59,575 nucleotides of DNA from contig NZ_KB899641.1 in NCBI RefSeq assembly GCF_000378405.1, forward strand, positions 72,823 through 132,397, read 5' to 3'. Source of the stretch: Succinimonas amylolytica DSM 2873. Its GTDB lineage: Bacteria; Pseudomonadota; Gammaproteobacteria; Enterobacterales; Succinivibrionaceae. The translations under genes were made by a program, and so were the position numbers. Positions 1 to 9,906 of this stretch are shown here, one piece after another; position 1 is the stretch's first letter; each line of letters starts with the position of its first letter. The notes under the pieces were generated by a model. That model searched no databases. It was not told the origin of the DNA and saw nothing but the letters and a program-made list of their open reading frames with translations.

Positions 1-142
1 GCCAACGAACAAAATCTATGCAGTGCTAATTTATTGCCGATTTGTACCAGGAATCGGAAAAATGCCTAACCCTCACTGTCAGATATTAAAGGCATCTGTC
101 CCAAATATCAACATCGATAAACGTTTTGTGGAATGTAATCCG

Positions 143-156
143 CCGCTTAATAGCGG
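143..156. repeat. Short perfect inverted repeat
   Basis: CCGCT-TAAT-AGCGG, a 5-bp stem with a 4-nt loop, lies just past the end of the decayed ATPase gene. No T-run follows on either strand. No role can be assigned. Confidence 0.3.
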
Positions 157-282
157 TTAAACGTTAGTTTAGGAAAAAAAGGAGCCAGGTCAGAAAAATT
201 CCAGGCCATAATGGGCATGAGCTTAACAGGATTATGAAGTGCGTTAGAAGTACCTGAACTGAACTCCCTGTCTGCCGATATC

Positions 283-1089
283 AACGAGCTTAGGTATCAG
301 AATGGCAAGTTCATCCTCGGTAAAGCCGGCATATTCGTTAAAACAGGCACATGATGTAACATTGCGGGCAATATTGAATCCGGAGATAAGAGAATCAGGA
401 GATACTGATGACACTCCGGTAATAAAGGTTTGGGCGACAACGCTTTTAGCTCCCTCCTTTATGGCTGCATAGAAACCTTAAGGAATCCGCCGGTGCCGGC
501 AATAGGCCTGAACAGTTCCAAATTCTGAGAGAGAATACTGTTGGCAAAATTGTCATATTCGTCAACCATCAGGCAGAGTGACTTTTTGGAAGGGGGCTGC
601 TTATAAGTATTAAAGAAGGACCTGATAAAGCTGGAAGGAGTTTTCATTTCTGCTTCTGCAGGCTTAAAGATAAAATCATGATAACGGCTTGTAAAGTCTG
701 TTATCCCACTTTTAACTGCAATAATAAAACTTCTCACCAGGGTATATTCCGTATTCCAGATACTCCGAAAATCTCAAAATCAGTTACAAGATAGGTGTTA
801 TAACCAGGAATAATTTTCGTATAGATACTCTTCCTGTTAAAGATTTCATCGTATATGTCATTGTATGAGATGCGGGAGAAGCATTTCAGCATTTGGGCAA
901 AGGTACTTTTGCCAAAGTGTTTCGGACGTAGCATAATCGGGTATGGCACGGAATCATACTTTTATCATCAAGAAACTTGATGACAACGCCTTTATCCACG
1001 AAAGCAAGATCTGCTTTACGGAACATTTCATAATTGACCTGTCCGTACGGATTATTTAGCAGTTCAGCCTTGTGCTCGCTCATAAGCAA
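283..1089 (-). pseudogene. Decayed AAA-ATPase-like (PD-(D/E)XK-associated) gene
   Basis: Minus-strand remains of the family whose intact copy lies at 46128-48173. Reading right to left, at least three frames are needed. 886-1089 gives an N-terminal piece (NYEMFRKADLAFVDKG). 734-949 gives the Walker-A-like LRPKHFGKSTF. 459-737 gives the Walker-B-like LMVDEYDNFANSIL. About 283-455 gives TFITGVSSVSPDSLISGFN, matching the intact protein's ITGVLPITLDTSLSGF stretch. The C-terminal nuclease half is absent; homology fades left of about 280. Several frameshifts plus the missing nuclease domain make function unlikely. These proteins commonly occur in many copies in gut anaerobes. Confident as a family remnant; boundaries are approximate. 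Confidence 0.8.
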
Positions 1090-1772
1090 TCCTTAATCCC
1101 TTCTTCTCTGAAAATCTCATAACGCCGTATTATTAGCTCACTCTGCTAACGAATAAAAACTATTCAATACGGTGCAGAATCTGTTTTAGAATGAAAAAGA
1201 ACTGTTCAGCAAAAAGGGAATGCCATTCCCAATTTTTAATGATTTAAGCCCCGGTAACACTAAAACCTCTGTTCTGCAGAAATTCATCATGTGAACGCTA
1301 TCGTCTGGGCAGTGCGGATTTTCGGAAGCTCCGGCGGATTCCCGAAATAAGCATGCAAACCTTGTTTCATAGCTTCGAAACGCAACCGTGAGGCCATGTC
1401 TGACTACGTTACTCTGCCATTTTCCGGACCTGATGTTCCGGATGACATGCTGATTCTGCAGCACGTCTCAGAAAGTTTTTCTCAGGTACCTGAAATAAAC
1501 GGTCAAAGCAGCATTTCACAGCGAGGAGCCCGATCTTCCGATTAGGCATTCGCTTTCCGCCCTGATTAAGAACTTTTGAAAAAAAAATCTCCGCGCCTAA
1601 ATTAACGGATCAGGAGACATTCGCTGGTTCTTCATACTGAGAATTAATTCCGGATTTATACTCCGTGCTTTCTTACGGGATCCATTCCCCTTTCTCACCT
1701 GCTGATGTGGTGATGTTTTATCTCAAATGATGTAATTAATTTTCAGACTTTGTTGTCAGGGTGTTAAAAAAC
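1090..1772. other. Gene-poor stretch
   Basis: Nothing recognisable was found between the decayed ATPase gene and the promoter of the small membrane protein. The one open frame here (minus strand, 1186-1464) has no ribosome binding site and no familiar motif, and I treat it as noise. Confidence 0.4.
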
Positions 1773-1800
1773 TTGCAAAATTTTGTTAACAATGTATCAT
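1773..1800 (+). promoter_or_regulatory. Candidate sigma-70 promoter
   Basis: TTGCAA (1773-1778), a 16-nt spacer and TATCAT (1795-1800), ending 44 nt before the ATG of the small membrane protein. The spacing and near-consensus hexamers in an AT-rich context fit a housekeeping promoter. Judged by eye only. Confidence 0.4.
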
Positions 1801-1844
1801 TACCGAGTTATTTTCGACTAAAAATCAAAACCGGAGTTGTGTCC

Positions 1845-2153
1845 ATGACCAGATTTTATTATTTCCTCGTTTGGGTAGTCTGCACCCTAGTCATCATGGC
1901 TGTAACCGCAAACGCTGTACTTGGAATAGATCAGACAACACTTATGAATGCTCAGACACCTGAGGCCATGAAGGAACTTCTGGCTCCGTCTGTAATAATG
2001 CTTCAGAGCGTAGCTTTCCTTGCCACTGTCATCGTTCTTGTGGCTACTGCCTTCAGACTTGGTAATGCCAATATGTCGAAATGGCTGACCCTGCTCATGT
2101 TCGTTCCTCTGGTAAATTTCTTATTTGCTATTTTCCTCTGCATTAAGAGGTAA
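1845..2153 (+). CDS. Small membrane protein, DUF805-like
   Basis: A 102-aa protein. I chose the ATG at 1845 because GGAG lies about 9 nt upstream; an earlier in-frame GTG at 1761 would add 28 residues overlapping the candidate promoter. Three hydrophobic segments are visible: about residues 5-25 (YFLVWVVCTLVIMAVTANAV), 50-70 (a VAFLATVIVLVATAF core) and 80-98 (LTLLMFVPLVNFLFAIFLCI). The last carries the proline-rich 'VPLVNFLF' feel of DUF805 proteins, small inner-membrane proteins of unknown function. It stands alone, followed by its own terminator. The family assignment is tentative; the membrane call is firm. Confidence 0.65.
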   Translation: MTRFYYFLVWVVCTLVIMAVTANAVLGIDQTTLMNAQTPEAMKELLAPSVIMLQSVAFLATVIVLVATAFRLGNANMSKWLTLLMFVPLVNFLFAIFLCIKR

Positions 2154-2191
2154 TGAGCACGGAATTCCTTTTCAGGAATTTGACTTACCTT

Positions 2192-2224
2192 AACAATCCT
2201 GTCTCTTATGGCAGGATTGTTATT
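2192..2224 (+). terminator. Rho-independent terminator
   Basis: AACAATCCTG (2192-2201) pairs perfectly with CAGGATTGTT (2212-2221) across a 10-nt loop and runs into TTATT. It sits 39 nt after the stop of the small membrane protein, between that gene and the convergent sbcC. Confidence 0.7.
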
Positions 2225-2341
2225 ACACTTTGCCAGTATCCAGAACATCTCTCAGAGCCGGATGGCCTGCCGTGAAAATCATAAAGGCAGCTCTCCGTTT
2301 CCGAAAAGCCGCCCTTTCCTTACACTCGTATAGCAGATTCG

Positions 2342-5300
2342 CTACTCAAAAAGCACCTCGCTCCTGGAGGGATCGCCGGCAGATTTCTGCACCCGGATCC
2401 GCGACCATATCATGGCTCCGTTAACGATCTGATCCACATGGGTGATAATGCCGATCTGCCTGGGACTCACGGCGGTCATGGCGCTGATAAGCCTGTCCAG
2501 CCTTTCATTGTCCAGGGTATCGAATCCTTCATCAATGAACATATTGTCGACTCTGACATTGCTGGAAACCAGATCCGAAAGACCAAAGGCCAGTCCCAGC
2601 GCTACCCGGAACTTTTCACCTCCGGACAATGAGCTTACAATGCGGCTCCGGCCACCCCGGTCATGATCAATTACCATAATTTCAAAAGGATTCACTGTTG
2701 TCTTGCCGTTATTCTGCGTCCCGGTGGCCTGCCGCAGCTCATACCTTCTTTCAGTAAAATCCCGGATATAGACATTGGCACGGCTGATAAGATAGCCAAA
2801 GGTAATGGTCTGGGCATACCGGGCAAAGCCGCTCCTGGTTCCGAACATCCCGCACAGGTCATAAAGAGCGCTGTTGTTATTTCTAAGCTTCTCCTCTTCG
2901 GCTGCACACAAAGCGGAATTTCTGACACACTCCTCATTGTTTTTAAGACTGCGCCTGAGCTCCTCTGCTTCCGCAGCAACCAGCTTCCTTTCTTCAGCAA
3001 GCTTTAGAGGAAATTCCTCTCTGAGTTCCCCTTCCGGACTCAGGAAGTCAGCAGGAAGCCTCTCACGAAGACCGGAAAGCCGTTCGTCAAGTCTGCCAAG
3101 GAGATTTTTATGTTCGTCGATTCTGGCATCCAGATCCCGGATTTTATCTGAAAGAGACTGTACCCGGTTCCTGGCGGTACGGTATTCATCTTCTGAAATT
3201 CCAAGACCGTTCCGGAGATCATCTTCAGAATAGCCGGGGTTTTGGGAGACGATAGCCAGAAGCCTCCGGGAGAGCTCCTTCTCATTTTCAGAAAGCTCTG
3301 TTTCCTTCCGGGTTAATTCGGAGGCGCCCTCCTGGATTATCCGGTTCTGGCTGTCCAGATCCTTTTCGGAGGCCTTCAGGGTCAGCTGTGCTTTGTTCAG
3401 ATCGGCTGACGCCTCGCTGACCGCCTTCTCCAGGGCTGTTCTGAATCCGGACACGGAAAGACCTCCGGTAAGAGCCGCAATGTCATTCAGAGCCTTCTGC
3501 CTGTCTGCCTCCAGTGCGGAAAGCTGCTGAGAGATGGCGCGGAGCTTTTCGGTAACAGAGTTTTCGCGATCCCGGATAGCTGCGCAGTTCTTCTCAAGTC
3601 CGGCAAGCTCGGCAGAAATCGCCCGGTGATTTCCGTCATAGTCTGACAGCCGTCCGATAACCTTCTGATACTCTGCAATTCCGGATTTGAATTCCGGCTC
3701 TGCTGATCCGGCAAGTTCCTTCCAGACCCGGGAAACCAGAGGGCTGACATTGTTCAGAACCAGCTCCTTCATCCGGCTCTCTGTGGCTCCGATTTCCTTA
3801 AGGGAGTTATTACGGGCTGTGCAGGCGTTTTCCAGAGAGTTAAGTCTGTTTCTGGCATTTCCGATAATAGCCACGCTATCCCTGATCCGCTTTTCCTGCT
3901 TCTCAATGACTGAGGCGGCGTTCCTGATAATTCCGCCATAGGCTGCAAGCTCGCCGGATACTGCGGCAAGACTGATTATTTCCGGAACAGCGGGAATCTT
4001 TGCGGCTAAAGCGGAGACATCCCCGGAAACATCAAGCTCCTTCAGAACCTGCTCAAGTGCATCCACATGGTTGCTTAGACGGCTAAACTGGAGCATATTA
4101 GCCGGGGGAGGTGCGTGCCTGTCAAGCTCCTCCAGCTGATCCCGGATTATCCTGAAAGCAGCGGTCTCATTTTCAGGAATCCCCGCACGAACCTTCAGAA
4201 CTTCAGCCAGATTGCCGGTGATTCTCCCATATTCCGAAGAGATCTCAATCTGCTTTTCGTCCATGGTCTCCCTGAGATTCCCGAGACCGTTATAATATCC
4301 GGTAAGCTCAAGTCGGGATTTGTGAACAGCATTACCGGCTTCCGTTACCCTTTGAGACAGCCCGGCCCGGAAGGCTGCGGCAGAGGAACAGCCGTCTATA
4401 AGCCGGGCAATTGTTTCTTCGTCTGCGGCAATTACGGCTTTCTTTTCGGAAATAGCCGCCACGATTTTGTCCCGGATACCATTCGCAGTATTCAGTTCCT
4501 GCCGGGAAACCGCTATCTCGGCCTCCTTGGCCTCCAGTGCCGTCTGAAGCTTTCCGAGCTCTCCCGCATAGCCGTTAATGCGCTTTACAGTCTCCCCCAG
4601 TTCCGTAACCCGGGACTGGTATTCTGCATCAGAAGCTATGGTAAGCTCCTGCCAGATCCCGTCAAGATCCGGCCGGTCCGAGTAAGGGGACTGGCTGAAC
4701 AGAGCTTCAAGATCTGCCCGCCTGTTCCCGAGAGCTTCAAGCCCGGATTCTGCTGTACGGTACTTTTCCCCAAAATTCCGGAGCTCCCCGATAAGCACCG
4801 GAATGCCGCGGAGATCTGACTCGATCCGGGAGATCTCCTCCAGACCGGCGGTAAGCACCTCTGTTCCAAAGACTTCAAGAGCATGGCGGATATTTCCGGC
4901 CGCATCCGCAAGGGAAGAGAGAGTTTTGGAAAGGGAGTCCGGAGGAACCGGTATCAGTTTTGCGGTTTCCAGAGACAGGTCACTCCCGGAAGCCGCCTTC
5001 GCAAATTCCTTCCAGCCTGCCGCAAGATGCGACACCTCATGGCAGAAATCCTCTGTTTCATGACCGGAAAACAAAGGAAGCGCAAGTCCCCGGGAGCAAA
5101 CATCATGCAGACACTTACGGGCATCCTCAATTCTGGCGGGTAAGTTCCCGTTCCCGGGTAAAGGGTTCTTCAAGGACTCTATGCTGTCCCGGAACGCCCT
5201 TACTAGTCCTGAAATCTCTCCGGCTTTCGCGGCAATTTCGGAGGCGGCTCCAGGGTACTCTCTGCTGTGCTTCACAATGGCAGTGGCCAGAACATCCTTC

Positions 5301-7921
5301 CGGGAACATAGCCGGCTGAGTTCATCGGATACTGCAACGCGCTCTTTTTTAAACTCATTCATGTCATGAGTTATCCTGGCAAGATAGGATTCGGGATTCC
5401 CGGCCGCTCCGTCCAGCTTCGGATGATCCCGGGATCCGCAGCAGGGGCATTCCTCTCCGGGTTTTAGGTTTAGCGCCACCTCGCTAAGCCGGATCATGCC
5501 CTGGCAGGTGCGAATGTTATCCTCCAGTTTCTCAAGACACTCTTTCTTTCTGGAAATGGGGGAACCAGCATCAAGAAGCCCGAGAAGCTCCTCCCGTTCT
5601 CCGGCAAGAAAGCCGGAGGTTTCGGAATAATCCTGCGCCAGCCTGAGGAAAGCTGCGAATTTTTCCATAAGATCCCTGGCCTGATGATTAAGTTCTCCGA
5701 AAACCTTCGGACACCGTGCCAGGAAAGATCCCGCTTCATCATAAAGACCGGCATCCGGAAGGATCTCTTCGGCAATGCTGAAAGACGCCTTATCCCCGGT
5801 TAGCTTCTGATATTTCCGGTATCCAGACTCCCAGTCAGATCTGACAGCTTCAAGAATCTTCTCCTTTTGGGAAATCTCCCCGGAGATCCCGGCAAGATCG
5901 TCTTTTACGCGGCGATGCTTTTCAGCAGCAATCGCAAGGTCATTCCAGGAATCCTTTAAAAAGCTCAAGTTCTCATCCTGCTCATGCTTCTTTTCAAGAG
6001 CTGTCTTTCTTTCCTGAAGCTCCCCCTGTTCCCGCTGCAGAACCTTAAGGCGCTGTCCGAGCTTGCCGATGGTATCCTCCCCGGTCTTTTTTTCACCCAC
6101 AAGGCCTGAAAGCTCGTTCTTTGCCTTAAGGCACTTCTGTTCCAGCTGTTCGGCCTTCCCGATATCGGCTTTTCGGGAATCCAGGCTCCTTTCCTCAATG
6201 AGGAGATCCTTCCTGGCGTCCAAAAGCTTCTCAAGGGCGTTTTGGCATAGCTGTGCGTCACCGGCAAATTTTGCAGCGTTCCCGTCCAGTTCATCCAGCT
6301 GCTTCCCAAGACGGGATACGCTGTCAGAAATTCCGGAAAGAAGAGACTGCCAGTTACCAAGAGCCCCTAAAGCATTTTCATAGGGAGCGGCATCCGGAAG
6401 CTCCTTCTCCGGAAAAGAATAAACACCGGGGTCTCCTGAGATGACCCCATAGCGGGCGGCATCTTCCTTCAGGGCCGCAGATATTTCAGAAATCCTCGCG
6501 TCCTGTTCCCTGACGGCAGCCTTAAGACTCCTGAGAACGGCTTCTCTGTCCCGCCAGGCCGCAACATTTCCGTTAAGTTCGTTCCAGACCGGAACCAGAT
6601 CCTGAAATTCTTCGTCTTTCCGGTGCTCATCCTCCAGAGACTTGAGCCTGTCTTCTGCCGCGCTTCGGGTCTGAAGCTGCTCGTCCAGGTCTTTCTGAAC
6701 CTGGGCAAGCACCGCGTTCTCAGCCTCCCGGTTTTCCAGAAGACCGGAGGCAGCACTGTCCAGTCCGGCCACCTTCTTTTCCAGCATCTCGGCCCGGGCC
6801 ACCTCCGGCAGTTTCAACTCTCTTTCCCGGTTCTTTTCGTTATAGATCCGCTCCTTATCCAAAAACGCAGTGCGGGATTCCTCATACTTCTTCTCAAAAC
6901 TCCCCAGAGCTTCCTTCTGCACCTCGTTCTTCTGCTTAAGCTCCTCCAGCGACGTTTTAAGAACCCCAATTCCGGTATAGAGATCCCGGACCGGTGCCGC
7001 CAGGTCATGAAGAGCCACGGCCCGGTTTTCATTCTGAAGTCCCGCAAGCTCTGTCTTCAGATGTTCCCGGGAATTTTCCGCCCCGGCAATTTCCGCTTCC
7101 TTCTCCCGCATCGCAGTCCGGGTTTCAGAAAATTCCTCCGCGGCCCGGGTTACCGAGCCCATGTCATCAAGTCTTTTCTGAATCTCCGAAAGCTTCTGTT
7201 CCTTTGCCTGAATATCCTCTGACGTCAGAAGCTGGGCAGTAAAAACGTCCTGGCGCGATTTGATATCCTGAAGCTGCTTTTCAAGATCCCCCATGCGCTT
7301 CCGGGCCGCCTCGTCAATAGCCTTGTAGACTTCCGTGCCGGTAAGCTTCTCAAGGAGTGCAATCTTGGCTTCGGAGGGATCGTCCAGAAATGCGGAAAAC
7401 TCCCCCTGCGGGAGGATGATCACCTTGCTGAACTGATCCCAGGTCAGACCGGTATATCTGACAGCGTGATCCTGAACAATCATCTTGTTGTCGACACTGA
7501 CCTCGGTTCTGACAATGTTTCCGGAATCATCAAGAAGGCTGATCCTGAAGGAACGGCTGAATTTGGTCCTTCTCTTGACAATTTCATAGCAGGAACGGTA
7601 AACGGAACCGTTATTTGCCACAAAATCCACCGTGGCAGAACAGGAGCTTTCCCCTCTGGTCATAATGTTCAGGGGATCGTACTTGGCGAGTGATAATTGC
7701 TCATCCAGGGAAACAGCTCCGCTCTTGCTGTTAAATTTGCCGATGCGCGGGGTATTGCCGTACAGCCCCAGACAGATAGCATCCAGAATGGTGCTTTTTC
7801 CGGCACCGGTGTCACCGATAATGGCAAATACTTCGTTCCGGCCTCCGAGAAGCTTTCTGAAATCAATCTCGAAGGACGCCAGACTGGCCAGGTTGGTTCC
7901 CGCAACTCTTAATATTTTCAT
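2342..7921 (-). CDS. sbcC: SbcC: exonuclease subunit of the SbcCD (Mre11-Rad50) complex, giant form
   Basis: Rad50/SMC-type ATPase that with SbcD cuts DNA hairpins and processes broken or protein-blocked ends. The N-terminal lobe has Walker A GDTGAGKST (36-44) and a Q-loop in LPQGEF (about 170-175). A zinc hook CPCC is at 825-828. The C-terminal lobe has the signature SLSGGEKFRVALG (about 1762-1774) and Walker B with MFIDEGFDTLD (about 1795-1806). Almost everything between is charged, Leu-rich coiled coil. At 1859 aa it is far longer than the roughly 1050 aa of E. coli SbcC, with arms extended on both sides of the hook. The start has AGGG 8 nt upstream. It follows sbcD by 42 nt, as one operon. 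Unbroken over 5.6 kb, so selection has kept it. Identification is secure. Confidence 0.95.
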   Translation of the reverse strand: MKILRVAGTNLASLASFEIDFRKLLGGRNEVFAIIGDTGAGKSTILDAICLGLYGNTPRIGKFNSKSGAVSLDEQLSLAKYDPLNIMTRGESSCSATVDFVANNGSVYRSCYEIVKRRTKFSRSFRISLLDDSGNIVRTEVSVDNKMIVQDHAVRYTGLTWDQFSKVIILPQGEFSAFLDDPSEAKIALLEKLTGTEVYKAIDEAARKRMGDLEKQLQDIKSRQDVFTAQLLTSEDIQAKEQKLSEIQKRLDDMGSVTRAAEEFSETRTAMREKEAEIAGAENSREHLKTELAGLQNENRAVALHDLAAPVRDLYTGIGVLKTSLEELKQKNEVQKEALGSFEKKYEESRTAFLDKERIYNEKNRERELKLPEVARAEMLEKKVAGLDSAASGLLENREAENAVLAQVQKDLDEQLQTRSAAEDRLKSLEDEHRKDEEFQDLVPVWNELNGNVAAWRDREAVLRSLKAAVREQDARISEISAALKEDAARYGVISGDPGVYSFPEKELPDAAPYENALGALGNWQSLLSGISDSVSRLGKQLDELDGNAAKFAGDAQLCQNALEKLLDARKDLLIEERSLDSRKADIGKAEQLEQKCLKAKNELSGLVGEKKTGEDTIGKLGQRLKVLQREQGELQERKTALEKKHEQDENLSFLKDSWNDLAIAAEKHRRVKDDLAGISGEISQKEKILEAVRSDWESGYRKYQKLTGDKASFSIAEEILPDAGLYDEAGSFLARCPKVFGELNHQARDLMEKFAAFLRLAQDYSETSGFLAGEREELLGLLDAGSPISRKKECLEKLEDNIRTCQGMIRLSEVALNLKPGEECPCCGSRDHPKLDGAAGNPESYLARITHDMNEFKKERVAVSDELSRLCSRKDVLATAIVKHSREYPGAASEIAAKAGEISGLVRAFRDSIESLKNPLPGNGNLPARIEDARKCLHDVCSRGLALPLFSGHETEDFCHEVSHLAAGWKEFAKAASGSDLSLETAKLIPVPPDSLSKTLSSLADAAGNIRHALEVFGTEVLTAGLEEISRIESDLRGIPVLIGELRNFGEKYRTAESGLEALGNRRADLEALFSQSPYSDRPDLDGIWQELTIASDAEYQSRVTELGETVKRINGYAGELGKLQTALEAKEAEIAVSRQELNTANGIRDKIVAAISEKKAVIAADEETIARLIDGCSSAAAFRAGLSQRVTEAGNAVHKSRLELTGYYNGLGNLRETMDEKQIEISSEYGRITGNLAEVLKVRAGIPENETAAFRIIRDQLEELDRHAPPPANMLQFSRLSNHVDALEQVLKELDVSGDVSALAAKIPAVPEIISLAAVSGELAAYGGIIRNAASVIEKQEKRIRDSVAIIGNARNRLNSLENACTARNNSLKEIGATESRMKELVLNNVSPLVSRVWKELAGSAEPEFKSGIAEYQKVIGRLSDYDGNHRAISAELAGLEKNCAAIRDRENSVTEKLRAISQQLSALEADRQKALNDIAALTGGLSVSGFRTALEKAVSEASADLNKAQLTLKASEKDLDSQNRIIQEGASELTRKETELSENEKELSRRLLAIVSQNPGYSEDDLRNGLGISEDEYRTARNRVQSLSDKIRDLDARIDEHKNLLGRLDERLSGLRERLPADFLSPEGELREEFPLKLAEERKLVAAEAEELRRSLKNNEECVRNSALCAAEEEKLRNNNSALYDLCGMFGTRSGFARYAQTITFGYLISRANVYIRDFTERRYELRQATGTQNNGKTTVNPFEIMVIDHDRGGRSRIVSSLSGGEKFRVALGLAFGLSDLVSSNVRVDNMFIDEGFDTLDNERLDRLISAMTAVSPRQIGIITHVDQIVNGAMIWSRIRVQKSAGDPSRSEVLFE

Positions 7922-7963
7922 AGCGATATCCCTAAATTCCTAACATGCTTGCTATCTGGTTCG

Positions 7964-9361
7964 TTACTTTGCATTTGGTGCTGCTTCCCGAATACCCTGC
8001 GCTTCGGCAATAATTTCCGAAAGGAGCTTTCGGACATCCTCAGGCATCTCCTTTCCCTTATTGACATCCCGGTACATGCGGGCCGCCAGCTGCATAGGAT
8101 TCATCACATCGTCCAGAGACTGAAAATCCAGGTCATTCTGGGATCCTTCAGAGCAGCCGGAATCCCTGAGCTCTACCTTGAACTGGCAGATACGTGCTTT
8201 GACCCCGGAAAGCTTCCGGAGCTCCTGGTCCAGAAAAATCCGGTATTCTCCGATGCTCTTATAGGATGTATGCCCGGGATCATATGCGGCAAACACCGAC
8301 AGGAACGGGAGCCCTGCAGGATATGGACCGGATAGCCCCCGGAGAGCATTAAGACCGGCAAGCACAGTATCTTCAGAACCGCTTCCGGTGCCCCGCGGTA
8401 TTCTGATAAACTCCACCGCCCTCTTGTATACATCCGAAGTAACCGATACGCTGAAGGCCGGACCTCCGTCCTTGTGTTCCTGCGGAGCAAGTTCCACAAG
8501 ATCCACCCCGTTCCGGTAGGCGATCTCCCCGAAATTTACCGGAAGCGGGGACCCGGAATAGCGAATCCGGGCACTGCCGGCCAGATTCTGTCTGAAATGA
8601 ATATGCCCGAGAGCCACGTAGTCATAGCCGTCAAAAATTCCGGTGCCCACCTGGTCTTCGCCGCCCAGGGCATTTCCCTTGCCGTCGTTATCATCTCCAA
8701 GGGCGGAATCCCTGACATAGAAATGTCCCATGGCGATTACCGGAATCTTTCCGGCGGCTGTCTCGGGCCAGTTTTTTCTGATATAGGAAAGACACCCCTG
8801 GTAAATGTTGCGGACTCCGGTCTCGTAACTGACATCACTGTCCCCGGAACCGCGGTTCATGGAAAGGCCGGCCACCGTTGTCGGAGTCAGAAACGGCACG
8901 GCTGCCACTACCGCCAGCAGTCTCTGATCCGCTGCATAGACGGGATATGCCAGTTTTTCATAAACAGGCTCGCAGATTTTTCCGTTTTCACCGCTGGAGG
9001 AAACCGGAAACTCCCCGACGATTTTCAGCCGGGTACAGCTTTCCATATAAATGGAAATGCTTTCGATCTTTCTCCCGCTGTCATGATTGCCGCTGGTAAT
9101 CACGATATGCAGATCGGGATAGGTCCTTCTGATTTCATTAAGGGTTCTCCCCAGAAACTTCTCTGCCTCTATAGTCGGCGTTACCGTATCAAAGACATCT
9201 CCGGCCACAAGAAGAATCCCGGGACGGGTTCTGGCAATGCTTTCCATAAGGGCGGTTCTGAAGCTTTCGTACTCTGCTGTCCGGTCATAATCATGAAGCC
9301 GTTTGCCAAGATGCCAGTCGGAGGTGTGGAGAATTCTTAAAGATGTGATCTGGTTTTCCAT
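7964..9361 (-). CDS. sbcD: SbcD: nuclease subunit of the SbcCD complex
   Basis: Calcineurin-like metallophosphoesterase giving SbcCD its endo- and exonuclease activity. All metal-binding motifs are visible: TSDWHLGK near residue 13, GDVFD near 54, SGNHDSG near 90 and ALGHIHFRQ near 250. At 465 aa it is a little longer than E. coli SbcD (about 400), mostly through linkers in the C-terminal half. The chosen ATG (9361) has AGGA 9 nt upstream and begins immediately before the ILHTSDWHLG start of the fold. It is the first gene of the sbcD-sbcC operon. Confidence 0.95.
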   Translation of the reverse strand: MENQITSLRILHTSDWHLGKRLHDYDRTAEYESFRTALMESIARTRPGILLVAGDVFDTVTPTIEAEKFLGRTLNEIRRTYPDLHIVITSGNHDSGRKIESISIYMESCTRLKIVGEFPVSSSGENGKICEPVYEKLAYPVYAADQRLLAVVAAVPFLTPTTVAGLSMNRGSGDSDVSYETGVRNIYQGCLSYIRKNWPETAAGKIPVIAMGHFYVRDSALGDDNDGKGNALGGEDQVGTGIFDGYDYVALGHIHFRQNLAGSARIRYSGSPLPVNFGEIAYRNGVDLVELAPQEHKDGGPAFSVSVTSDVYKRAVEFIRIPRGTGSGSEDTVLAGLNALRGLSGPYPAGLPFLSVFAAYDPGHTSYKSIGEYRIFLDQELRKLSGVKARICQFKVELRDSGCSEGSQNDLDFQSLDDVMNPMQLAARMYRDVNKGKEMPEDVRKLLSEIIAEAQGIREAAPNAK

Positions 9362-9900
9362 ATGTAAAGATTCCTGAAAATGATAATACGGAACGGAAGT
9401 AGCGTCTGGTTAATAAACTGTCTAAAAAACGACATCCTCCGTTATAAAAGAATGAAAGACTTCGAAAAGCATGCAGAACTGAACGATGGAGAAAAGAAAG
9501 AACAAGAAGAAGCCGCATCCTTTCGCGAAATCTTTCATCGCTTTAATAATGGCATACCGCAGTATCAAAAATCAATGTTTTTTGAAAAATAATTTAAAAA
9601 TTTGATCGGCCTATAATTTCGCAAAGAAAAAGAATCTGAAGAAGCTGGCACTGCTCATAAATGCGAACCCGAGAGCTGCGGTTCTGACTGATGCCGATTA
9701 GGCCCGCTGAAACATAGTACATCGGGCGGGATGTTAAGGTGATATCCATGAGGTTTCCGGAAACAAATTTCTGCAGACATGCATAGGAAATTCATGAAAC
9801 CTGAAGCTGTACCCCGATGCGTAGGCTTTAAAGCGGTGCTGCGGAAATGTTCTCTAGCACCGCTTGTTTTGCTTCGTTGCGGCGGGTGGATTCCTGATTA
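9362..9900. other. Intergenic stretch upstream of sbcD
   Basis: It presumably contains the sbcD promoter: on the minus strand a TATTAT hexamer lies at 9383-9388, 22 nt before the ATG. A 70-codon plus-strand open frame at 9380-9592 overlaps that region and has no recognisable motif. A hairpin at 9831-9865 is listed separately. Nothing else was recognised. Confidence 0.35.
9831..9874 (+). terminator. Terminator-like hairpin without a clear gene
   Basis: AAGCGGTGCT (9831-9840) pairs perfectly with AGCACCGCTT (9856-9865) across 15 nt, followed by GTTTTGCTT. It has the shape of a rho-independent terminator on the plus strand, yet no plus-strand gene precedes it. It may be a relic of a lost gene or end a small RNA. 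Confidence 0.45.
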
Positions 9901-9906
9901 GAAGAT

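Noticed and set aside
1186-1464. 92-codon minus-strand frame
   Set aside because: No ribosome binding site or motif; it lies in a decayed region.
8474-9340. 288-codon plus-strand open frame
   Set aside because: Antisense shadow of sbcD.
9380-9592. 70-codon plus-strand frame beside sbcD
   Set aside because: It overlaps the sbcD upstream region and shows no family features.
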